DNA of 64,000 nucleotides from Chrysophaeum taylorii. Lineage: Eukaryota; Sar; Pelagophyceae; Pelagomonadales; Pelagomonadaceae. Each line of letters starts with the position of its first letter. Within the stretch, counting starts at the first letter, position 1. The notes beneath the pieces are model-generated. The model had not been told where the DNA came from. It saw only the letters and a program-made list of their open reading frames with translations, and searched no databases. Shown piece by piece: positions 25,944 to 33,949 of this stretch. The DNA is taken from the NCBI GenBank assembly GCA_029834535.1, contig JAQMWT010000381.1, forward strand, positions 173,212-237,211, given 5' to 3'. Both the position numbers and the translations under genes were made by a program.

Positions 25944-28172
25944 ATGGATAGCGAGCGATGGCCGGTCGTCTCGTTCGCGGTGGCGTCGCTCAAATTCGTC
26001 GGGCTTCGGATCGCGTGGCTGCTGCGCGAATTTTTTTCGTTGCCGATCCGGATAGTGTCTTGGGGTGGGTGGCCAAAGTATGTGTTCATCTTCATGCACG
26101 TGGTAATTGGATTGAAGATCGTGTACGACGTGACGAGTTTCGTGGGATCGCTTGTGGCGCCCGCCCCGCGCATTCCGCCCCTCGATCCGAACTACTCGTT
26201 ACAATATATTCGCGACTACGCGGACCCGCGCGCCCCGGCGGCGCTGCTGACGAAGGAGACGGAGGAGCGCGTGCGCAAGGAGCTGACCAAGACGTCGGCG
26301 TACTGCGCACAGCTCAACGCCGAGCAGCAGAGCTGGTGCGAGCACATGATTGGCCACGATTTGCTGTCGATGTACAACGCGTACCGCGGCGGTCGCGAGG
26401 CTTCGTGCGAATGGCACGAGGAGACAAACTTCCAGCTCAAGACATACGTGTTGGACGAGGACGCGTACTACAACTACACGCCGTCGCCAAAGATGCCGAA
26501 TTACGACGTGACGTGGCCCCTGTTTTCGGGGGCAGTACGCGGGCCGTGGAATGCCGAGCTCGGCGAGCACGGCCTGCCGTACGTCGACTACCAGTGGGGG
26601 ACGTACGACCACGGCAAGGTCCTCAAGAGTTGCAAGTTTCCAGGCAAGCCAAAGGAGAGGGGTCACTGGTACGTCAACAAGGTCGGCCCGTTTACGGGCC
26701 GCAACAAGGGCTCTTGGCACTTTATTTGGTTCCACGCGTTCGCGCGATGGGAGCGCGAGTTCGAGCTCCCGGGGGCGATCGGCCGTTCGATGACGGCGTC
26801 CCTCGCGTCGTACAGCGACAAGGATGGAAACATCATCGGGTACCCGCCGTTGCACATGCACCACTTCCACGTCTTCCAAGTCAACCCGTTGGCACCGTTC
26901 TGGCCGCATACGGTGTTTACGGATTTCGAGACGCACGGCGACGACATGTGCTCGCACGAGGGCCTCGGTGCGGCCTGCTACATGAAAGTGTTTCCGCCGG
27001 GGTTCGGGTCCCAGGTGGTTCCCCGCTATTTCGCCGATTCGCTCGCTAATTTCGTCGCCGACCAGGACGACGAGGAGTTCTGGGTAGAGGTCTCCATGTT
27101 GGTGACCGACGACAAGACCCTCGACGTCGAAAGGACCGTGCCCTTCGTGCCCATGATCCCCGGAATGCACGGAACGATGCCTGCTTTGGCGGGCACCTAC
27201 GTTGTCCCAAAAAGAACCGACTCCCTCGTCTGGGTGACCCTCCAACTCCCGTATTCGATGGAGTTTTTGTGGTGGAAGTGGCACACGCACTACTACTACA
27301 CGAACGAAATATGGTTTGTCGAGGGCGACGGCCGCGAAATCTTCGGCCTCGACGAGGATCCCTACGTCCTCCGCACGAAGCCCTTCACGAAAGCCGACGT
27401 CTCGGACGCGCGACGCGACCCCACGGGCGACCCGATGAAGGAATTCCACGGAAACATCCCCGAGTACGTCGACGCGAGATTCCCCATCCCCACCCAGTGG
27501 GAGCTCGCGCTCACCGAGCGCTACCTCGACCTCGCCGACACTCCCCTCAAAGACATGGACACTGCAAAAGCCGACCTCCTCGCCCGCCATCGCGCCTACA
27601 ACGCGCGACAGCTCGCTTCCGGCGCCGAGACGGCCGGCTTCTTGTACCGGATCGCCGACGTCGACGAATTCCACTCCGAGGTCGGGGGACGCATGTGGAC
27701 GCACCGACCCCTTACCAAACCCGGCCGCTCTGCATTCAAAAAGGGAGAAAAGATCACCATTATCGTCTTTCATCGCAACACCCCCTACCTTTGCGGCGAC
27801 ACGTGCGATGAGTCGAAACAACCCATCCGCCAACACGTCATCGACGTGATAACCGGCAGGCCAACCGACCCCGACCTCAAATTTTTTCTCTCGCCATCCG
27901 GCACGCGCTTTTTGTACTACACAAAGTACCATCCCTTTTGGGTCGCTGCCTTGGTCTTGTCCTTCCTCGCGCCCGTTCTCTATCTCGCCGCGTCCCTCTA
28001 TTGGAGAGGCAAGTGCGCGCCTACCTTGGGACCCTGCGCGAGGACCCACTACAAGATCTACTCCAAGCTCAGGAGCGAAGACGACGAAGATGTCGAGGCC
28101 ACCGCGACCTTAGTAGTCGAACCCACCAAGAACGCACACCCGACCGCCGCCAACGCCCACCGAGCCGAATGA
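25944..28172 (+). CDS. Membrane-anchored protein with His-rich, copper-monooxygenase-like motifs, hypothetical, 742 aa
   Basis: Two N-terminal hydrophobic stretches (residues about 8-25 and 38-60, KYVFIFMHVVIGLKIVYDV) and a C-terminal transmembrane helix (WVAALVLSFLAPVLYLAASL) bracket a 580-residue domain with several Cys, then a short charged cytosolic tail. Within the domain PPLHMHHFHVFQ (near 300) and WHTHYYYTNEIWF (near 450) are His clusters. Peptidylglycine alpha-hydroxylating-type copper monooxygenases use an H-H-M and an H-T-H motif, so a copper enzyme in the secretory lumen is one possibility; I do not recognise the family outright. ATG at 25944 chosen because the 42 upstream in-frame codons are polar and repeat-like. 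Single exon. Confidence 0.65.
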   Translation: MDSERWPVVSFAVASLKFVGLRIAWLLREFFSLPIRIVSWGGWPKYVFIFMHVVIGLKIVYDVTSFVGSLVAPAPRIPPLDPNYSLQYIRDYADPRAPAALLTKETEERVRKELTKTSAYCAQLNAEQQSWCEHMIGHDLLSMYNAYRGGREASCEWHEETNFQLKTYVLDEDAYYNYTPSPKMPNYDVTWPLFSGAVRGPWNAELGEHGLPYVDYQWGTYDHGKVLKSCKFPGKPKERGHWYVNKVGPFTGRNKGSWHFIWFHAFARWEREFELPGAIGRSMTASLASYSDKDGNIIGYPPLHMHHFHVFQVNPLAPFWPHTVFTDFETHGDDMCSHEGLGAACYMKVFPPGFGSQVVPRYFADSLANFVADQDDEEFWVEVSMLVTDDKTLDVERTVPFVPMIPGMHGTMPALAGTYVVPKRTDSLVWVTLQLPYSMEFLWWKWHTHYYYTNEIWFVEGDGREIFGLDEDPYVLRTKPFTKADVSDARRDPTGDPMKEFHGNIPEYVDARFPIPTQWELALTERYLDLADTPLKDMDTAKADLLARHRAYNARQLASGAETAGFLYRIADVDEFHSEVGGRMWTHRPLTKPGRSAFKKGEKITIIVFHRNTPYLCGDTCDESKQPIRQHVIDVITGRPTDPDLKFFLSPSGTRFLYYTKYHPFWVAALVLSFLAPVLYLAASLYWRGKCAPTLGPCARTHYKIYSKLRSEDDEDVEATATLVVEPTKNAHPTAANAHRAE

Positions 28173-28627
28173 AGCCGAGTTCGGTGACGACAGCACACCC
28201 CCCCTTTGTAGTTGCTACTGCTGCTGCTTCTTCTTTCGGGAAACGTGTGTGCGATCAATCTTCCAAACTACTCGCCGCGCAAGGACTTTCTTTCGTCTAC
28301 AACAACACCCTCCTCAAGTCTTTCTTTCATTCTCACACGGCTAACATACACCTACTCTGTGCCACCGCCTCTTCTCGACGTCTTTTATAAGAGATGCCGG
28401 CGGTCCCACGCCCTGCGCGTTCCCTGTCTTCTCGTGGTCGCGCGCACCGCACCGTGTCTTTATTCTAGACCACATTTCTTCAATCCTTCCTTTCTTGGTG
28501 ACTCACATCCACCCATCTACCACGCCTTTATTTCTACCTCCTGGTTTTAATAACAGCACCTCCCACATGTCTACTACCCGAACTTTCCTTGCCGGTCCGT
28601 TGAATGGCATCCCCATAATCTGGGCAG
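28173..28627. other. Intergenic region, no gene seen
   Basis: CT-rich spacer after the membrane-protein gene. Short frames only; nothing recognisable. Confidence 0.55.
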
Positions 28628-28845
28628 TGTTTGTGGTCTGCCTGTCTGTCTTTAAATGTCGACTGCTAAGAGGGGGGGGTGTGTGGGGAGCATGAAGGAT
28701 GTGGGTCTGCCTGTCTGTCTTTAAATGTCGACTGCTAAGAGGGGGGCGTTTGTGGGGAGCATGAAGGATGTGAGTGGGTTTGTGGGGTATGAGGGATGTG
28801 CCTGACGGGCGGAGATAAGTACGCGGGACCGTCTGCCTGTCTGCC
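28628..28845 (-). repeat. Dispersed repeat B with internal 69-bp tandem duplication
   Basis: Minus-oriented relative to the copy at 6715. The segment GTCTGCCTGTCTGTCTTTAA...GTGG occurs twice in tandem (28636-28704 and 28705-28773) before the unit continues into GGGATGTGCCTGACGGGCGG and GATAAGTACGCGGGAC, as in the other copies. Confidence 0.8.
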
Positions 28846-29148
28846 CGTTCAATCAGGATGATGACGCCAATATCCTCTCGAGGGCGGATGTGTCGATGCA
28901 CATAGGAGGACTTTTTGTTTTTATCTCTGAATGGTGGTGCTTTTTCTGCCTCAACATGGCGACTTCAACTAGCAGGATGTACCGCCAACAGCACGCCGCT
29001 GCGAATGATGCGGTGAAGGTGCTTTGGGGCCCTTGGAGAGATCGTCGATGGCGCTGCTGCCCGCAGACTAACTAACTAACTAACTACAGACCTCTCACGA
29101 GCATGGGAGCCAGGCCGGACCGACAGGAGCCAGTCCAGAATCACGGCC

Positions 29149-29196
29149 TGTAGACGAGGAGCGCCGAAAGCCTGTAGACGAGGAGCGCCGAAAGGT
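29149..29196. repeat. 24-bp direct duplication
   Basis: CCTGTAGACGAGGAGCGCCG AAAG occurs twice head to tail. Adjacent on the left (29068-29088) is an (ACTA)n microsatellite. Confidence 0.8.
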
Positions 29197-29221
29197 CGGT
29201 CGGCGGAGAGTGACCATCAAG

Positions 29222-29365
29222 CTTGTCGCCATGCGACGAGGAGACCGCGATGTGACTGACAACCAACTCGTCGATAACCTTCCGTCTTCGTCCCCCGGCC
29301 ATACCCCGTCCCACTGCGAACGTTCCGGCTGCCAACCGGCCCGCCCGGGAGGCGAATAGGTGCCA
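29222..29365 (-). repeat. Dispersed repeat C, right arm of an inverted pair
   Basis: Reverse complement matches 25351-25507, sharing TTCGCCTCCCGGGCG, ACGTTCGCAGTGGGACGGG and TCGTCGCATGGCG blocks in order. Confidence 0.75.
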
Positions 29366-29667
29366 ACCTACGCCGGGAGGGCGGATGCCCTCGCAAGGCT
29401 CAGGATTCATGAGGCACCGTCCTCCATCGCAACCGCAGTCAGCGTTCAGGGTAAGGCCGCAGTTCTTCACATTTCGCTCGCTCGTGCGTGGCGCGACCCC
29501 GCCATGACTACGCACGCCTGGCGCTCACCCGGCGTCGCCCTTGCCGCTTGAGCTCTGGCGGCTCGCCTCTATCTTCGCGTCCCGCCGCATCGCACGGTTC
29601 ATCTAATTTTGCAGCTTCGGGCGAAAAGAGCCAGAATGAACGGTCGCAGAGAAAAAAAATGAATATC

Positions 29668-29697
29668 TGCCAAGGCCCAAAGAGCCAGAAGGAGGGA
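29668..29697 (-). repeat. Dispersed motif D, minus copy
   Basis: CAAGGCCCAAAGAGCCAGAA, the complement of the motif at 3440-3490. A second weaker match (GAAAAGAGCCAGAATG) lies at about 29622. Confidence 0.45.
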
Positions 29698-29814
29698 ACG
29701 TAGAAGGGAAGACAAGGGAGCGAGAGGGGCGTCGGGGTTATACACAGAGCGGGGCTTGTGGCATTGAGCTTGGTGGTGTTGAGCTTGCCGACTCTACTTG
29801 CTTCTTCTTGTATC

Positions 29815-31090
29815 GTTGTTTCAGCCGGAGGCGTCGTCGTGGTCCGCAGGGGTGGCGCGGGTGGCGGCGGGGTCTTCGACGATCTCAACGTCGCTGTCTT
29901 CTTCTTGAGCGGTGGCGCGGTCGTCTTCGCCAGCAACGCACTGCAGGAAATCGCCGATCTCGGCGGTGCACTTATTGATGAGGCGGAGGTTGATGTAGGT
30001 GAAGAGGAGCATGTGGACGGTATGGGTATGGAGGCAGGAGCGGGCCTTGGTGTGGATGACCTTGTGGGCCTTGCAGGCGCGCTCGACATCAGCAGACTGG
30101 ACGGCGAGCGTGTCAAGGCGCTCGGCGATGGGGGCGATCTTGGGAAACTGGTTGCGGCCGGTGTCAGACGCGCCATTTTGCGAGGGAGGAGGTCATCTTG
30201 TTCTGCTTCCAGATCTCCAGGTCGACAATGGTGATGCACCGGGTTTGCGCACGTGGGCGTGTTCTGCTCCACTCTAGCTCTCATCCTTGTTCATGACGTC
30301 CCTGGGTGCTCCAAATTTGAGCACGTCGATCGACACGGCGTTGTCGCGCAGCACTGCGGCCCCCAACAGCCCGAGGTGGCTGCACGACTCGAAGAATTTG
30401 AACGACGTATGGCGATTTTGTGGGAGCAAACAGCCATCGTAGAGTTTTCCCCGGTTGATTTGTCCCGGTTAATCCGGGTTGATCTCGGTTATTATCCGGT
30501 GAAAAAGTTTGTCGCCGGTGACGAATACCTTTGTCGAATACCTTTGTCACCGGTGATTGAGGTTGGGTACCTCAGGTAGAAATTGACGATTTGTAAAACT
30601 TGTAAAGTCTCGGAGCGCCAACGGCGCGTTAGCTGAAGTCGACGACGACGAAGAACTCGGCACGTTGCCTCTCGGCACTGTCGAGCTTCGCGAGGACGTC
30701 CTCGGTGGTGGTGATTTTGGCGGGTCCTGAGACGAGGCTGTCTTTGAAGGCCCATTCGTGCTGGCGCCAGTCGGCGATGCTCAGGATTGCACGGGAGGCA
30801 GCAACCCAATGGCCGCTATCCGCGGCGGTGCCGATGGCCGAGCCGAGACGCCAGAGGGCACCGCACAGGCGCGAATTTGCGAGGAAGCTGAGCGTCTCGA
30901 CGAGGGCCCGCGCGTGGCCGCACTGGCCGTCGATCTCGCTCGAGATAGGGTAGAGGCGGTAGCCATGCTTGAAGGCCAGTTCCACGAGGATCGGGGTGAA
31001 GGAAGAGTTACCGTGGATGGTGTTCAGTGTTTCTTACTTAAAGGCGATGTGAACGACCTCGGTATCTTCGTCTTGTTCTTCCTTCGAGTC
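29815..31090 (-). pseudogene. Decayed hAT-like transposase
   Basis: One minus frame (about 30177-29821) reads NQFPKIAPIAERLDTLAVQS then ADVERACKAHKVIHTKARSC and HMLLFTYINLRL. This is the C-terminal dimerisation domain of hAT transposases (F-P-x-L-A-x-L-A ... S-x-x-V-E-R ... K-x-R ... N-L-R-L), ending in an acidic tail. Upstream pieces in other frames fit the same protein: LEIWKQNKMTSSLAKWR (about 30236-30176) and a 118-residue piece at 30985-30629 (SEIDGQCGHARALVETLSFL). Frames change at least twice and an in-frame TAA is present near 31035, so it is inactive. Terminal inverted repeats were not found. Confidence 0.75.
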
Positions 31091-31196
31091 TCCTAAGTCG
31101 ATGCTGCCGCTCGCGTTGAACATTCATTCCGTTCACAGCCGCCCGAGAGAACCCCCAGCCACTAATTTATGAGAAAAATTGGAAATTTGAAGAAGT

Positions 31197-32741
31197 ATGG
31201 AGATCTCCCAGGAGAGGGAGCCGCTCCAAGAAAAGGCGAGGGTGTCGGATCCGCGAGAGGCATATCGCCTGAGCCATGGGACGCATTCGTCGCTGCACGA
31301 CATGCACAGGTCGCTCGCGAAGGTGGTCGAAGCGAAGAAGGTCGGCGGCGTGCACGAGGAAGTGCGGGAGCTGTTCTCGTTGACGGGGGCGTTTTTCGTG
31401 TCGTCGGTGTCGTGGGTCGCGATGAAGGCGACCGATACGGCACTGTTGGGCCACGTCGGGACGAGGTACCTCGACGCGTCGGCGTACTCTGATCTGTACA
31501 CGTCGAGCACGGGCGTGTTCATCCGCGGGCAAGTATTGGGGGTGTTTTGCGCTCAGGCGTTTGGCGCCGGGAACTACGCGCTGGTCGGCACGTGGCTGAA
31601 AGTTTCGTACGTCGTGCTGTTTGTGGCTGGGGTCCCGGTGATGATCGCGTGGCTCTGCACCGGCCCCGCGCTTGAGGCGTTTGGCGTCGCCGACGCGCGC
31701 CTTCGCGCCGACGCGGCCTCGTACGCGATGATCCTGGCGGTCAGCATCCCAGCCCAAATTGGGTTTAGCCAGCTCTCGCAGTTCTTCAGCTCGCAGCAAC
31801 TCATGCGACCCTCGTTCGTGACGTCGCCCGCGGCGATGATGCTCAATATTGTCGCCGGAGTTATTTTCGTGTTGGGAATCGGAAAGTTCCGGGGCTTTGG
31901 CTTCGTCGCGTGTCCGACCGTCACGACGGCTGTCGAGTACTTCCAGCTCGCCTTTGTGATCGTGGCGTTTTGCGTCGTCGGACGCCTCCACGACCGGTGC
32001 AGGCCCGCCGTCGGCTTCTTCTCGTTGTCGGACGTGACGACCGCGCGCGTCGCTCGGTACGTGAAAATGTACGTGCCGGCAGCTCTCGCGGCCGCCTCGG
32101 ACTTCTGGCGGATGTCGGTCGTCGGGGCCTTCGCGGCGACCCTCAGCGAATACGACCTCGGCGTCTTCAACGCCTCGTATCGCATCATGTGGCTGTCGTT
32201 GACGTTTGCGATGAGCCTCGGGAGCGCGATCGGGACCCGCCTCGGCGCCGAGCTCGGCGCGGGTGACGCGCGGGGTGCCAAGACCCTCGTGAATATTGGC
32301 CTCTCGACGGCATTCCTGCTCATCCTTTTGTTGGCCGCGATCGTCGCCGCCGTCCCCCGACAACTCGGGATGATATTCACCGACGACGCCGTCCTCCTCG
32401 ACAAGTTCGAACGATGCCGCTATTCCCTCGCGGCGACCGTCCTTTTCATGAACCTCGCCGTCGTTTTGGAAAGGGTCCCCATCGCCTGCGGTCAAACGAA
32501 CCTCGTCCTCGCGTGCGGCTTTGTCGGTTCCTGGCTCGGCCAAGTCCCGGCCGTCTGGCTCTGCCTCGCCTTCTGGCAACGCTCCCTCCAGAGCGTCTAC
32601 GTCGGCGTTTGCCTCGGCTACGCCATCCTCTGCGCCTTGTATGCCATCCTCGTTGTCACGGCCGACTTCAATAAAATCGCCGACGATGCCAAGGCCCGCA
32701 GCGAGAAGCTCACCGACGACGGGCCTCCTCTCGAACTCTGA
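31197..32741 (+). CDS. MATE-family multidrug/toxin extrusion transporter, 514 aa
   Basis: Cation-coupled efflux of organic molecules. About 12 hydrophobic segments in two six-helix halves after a 60-residue polar N-terminus. Family-like features: LTGAFFVSSVSWVAMKATDT (helix 1, with the D-T pair), GVFCAQAFGAGNY (the Q-A-F-G-A-x-N-Y motif of MATE helix 2-3), and in the second half LGSAIGTRLGAELGAGDARGAK (the symmetry-related motif). Membrane unknown: plasma membrane, vacuole or plastid envelope. ATG at 31197 follows a leader of about 50 nt after the decayed transposon. Single exon, normal length. Confidence 0.92.
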   Translation: MEISQEREPLQEKARVSDPREAYRLSHGTHSSLHDMHRSLAKVVEAKKVGGVHEEVRELFSLTGAFFVSSVSWVAMKATDTALLGHVGTRYLDASAYSDLYTSSTGVFIRGQVLGVFCAQAFGAGNYALVGTWLKVSYVVLFVAGVPVMIAWLCTGPALEAFGVADARLRADAASYAMILAVSIPAQIGFSQLSQFFSSQQLMRPSFVTSPAAMMLNIVAGVIFVLGIGKFRGFGFVACPTVTTAVEYFQLAFVIVAFCVVGRLHDRCRPAVGFFSLSDVTTARVARYVKMYVPAALAAASDFWRMSVVGAFAATLSEYDLGVFNASYRIMWLSLTFAMSLGSAIGTRLGAELGAGDARGAKTLVNIGLSTAFLLILLLAAIVAAVPRQLGMIFTDDAVLLDKFERCRYSLAATVLFMNLAVVLERVPIACGQTNLVLACGFVGSWLGQVPAVWLCLAFWQRSLQSVYVGVCLGYAILCALYAILVVTADFNKIADDAKARSEKLTDDGPPLEL

Positions 32742-32950
32742 GAGCGGCGCGCGTCCTCTATATCTCTAAAATCGTCGTCGTCGTCGTCTGTCGCCTTGGT
32801 TCGAGATTTGTTGTTTATTCTACTATCTAATGGTATATGCAGTATGTCCTGGCTTTGTTTCTTCGAGGGAGGGAGGGAGGACGGACGCTGGTTGGATTTT
32901 TCTTGTCTCGTCGACGCCGGCGCGCGCGTATCGAGGTGACCATACGAGTC

Positions 32951-33811
32951 TCATAATGTTTGTTCTCGAGGTTGTTGGAAATTCCGCTGCTGCTGCTGCT
33001 GCTGGTGCTGGTGCTGCTTCCGTCTGACGTTGGGGCCGACTACGAGTCTTTTTTTTCGAGGAGGAGGACCCGGGGGATAGATGACGCGACCCCCCAGCCT
33101 CGCGCAGAGGCGGGCCATGTTGTGGGTGAAGCTGCCGCCGCTCAAGATGAAGTACTTGGATGTACCCATGAAGATGATGTCCTCATCCGGGGTGCGCTCG
33201 AAGAACTCGACGACCGTGAAATTTCGTTCCCTAAAGAAAGCGACGACATTATTCCGGTATGTCACGGAGACGGTGTGGTTGTGCCAGGACGGGTCGTTTT
33301 TGTCGTACATCGTGTGGTTGAAGGAGCCGACGACGTAGGCCGTCGTCACCGCCGGCGGGATTTTCGGGACCAGAGCTAGAAAATAGGCGAGGGTGCCCTT
33401 GGTATAGACCGTGTGGTGCCAGGGCGAGGGCGTTGATCCCTGGTGCCAGACGTCCGTCTCCGCGTTGAGCTTTGGCGAGTCGAGGACGTCGCCGAGCCGC
33501 AAGTGCACCGTCACCGTGTTCTCCTGCGGCCGGTCCTTTGCGGGAAGCTTTTCGGATCTCTCCCGGACGATTTGCGCGAGGAGATCCATGCCGTCCCCTC
33601 GTCGCGCGTGGCGCTGCATGATCTCGGTTTGGATCGACCCTGGGTACCGCACCTCCCAGTTGGTCCGTTGGGACTCGAAGTGCGGCTCGTGCGGCATGTA
33701 CTTGTTCGTCCACATGATGACGGCGTTGAGCGAGTACCGCGTCCAGTCGATTCCCCTGGCAACACCCGCCACCCAAAACCACGCGATAATAGACCAAGCC
33801 GACGACGACAT
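32951..33811 (-). CDS. Secreted fucosyltransferase-like protein, 286 aa
   Basis: Signal peptide-like N-terminus (MSSSAWSIIAWFWVAGVARG). VTVHLRLGDVL in the middle matches the H-x-R-x-G-D motif that binds GDP-fucose in alpha-1,2/alpha-1,6-fucosyltransferases and related GT-B folds; ILSGGSFTHNMARLCARLGG near the end resembles the conserved S-x-x-S-x-F/T C-terminal motif of the same group. Potential N-glycosylation sites (NHT, NFT) agree with a lumenal location. The C-terminal 35 residues are Gln/His/Arg-rich (CAG/CTG microsatellite). Shorter than most such enzymes, so a distant or divergent member. Convergent with the MATE gene. Confidence 0.65.
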   Translation of the reverse strand: MSSSAWSIIAWFWVAGVARGIDWTRYSLNAVIMWTNKYMPHEPHFESQRTNWEVRYPGSIQTEIMQRHARRGDGMDLLAQIVRERSEKLPAKDRPQENTVTVHLRLGDVLDSPKLNAETDVWHQGSTPSPWHHTVYTKGTLAYFLALVPKIPPAVTTAYVVGSFNHTMYDKNDPSWHNHTVSVTYRNNVVAFFRERNFTVVEFFERTPDEDIIFMGTSKYFILSGGSFTHNMARLCARLGGRVIYPPGPPPRKKRLVVGPNVRRKQHQHQQQQQQRNFQQPREQTL

Positions 33812-33832
33812 GGCAACACAACGAATCCTGCT

Positions 33833-33840
33833 GTATATAC
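33833..33840 (-). promoter_or_regulatory. TATA-like box of the secreted glycosyltransferase gene
   Basis: GTATATAC, 22-29 bp upstream of the ATG at 33811 on the minus strand. If used, the transcript would start almost at the ATG. The whole gap to the next gene's stop is only 79 bp. Confidence 0.4.
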
Positions 33841-33890
33841 CACCACCAGTACCACCAGTACTGTATGATGGCGAAAGGGTTAATTAATTG

Positions 33891-33917
33891 TTAATCATAG
33901 ACATTATTCAACTCGAG

Positions 33918-33949
<32 letters not shown>

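Noticed and set aside
26199-28049. 616-codon minus-strand open frame
   Set aside because: Antisense to the membrane-protein gene, low-complexity Val/Glu/Arg composition, no domain.
29758-30234. Plus-strand frame with Val/Gly/Asp-rich protein and possible signal peptide
   Set aside because: Antisense to the hAT dimerisation domain, which is the recognisable protein at this locus.
31167-32579. 470-codon minus-strand open frame
   Set aside because: Exact antisense of the MATE transporter; charged, no hydrophobic core or motif.
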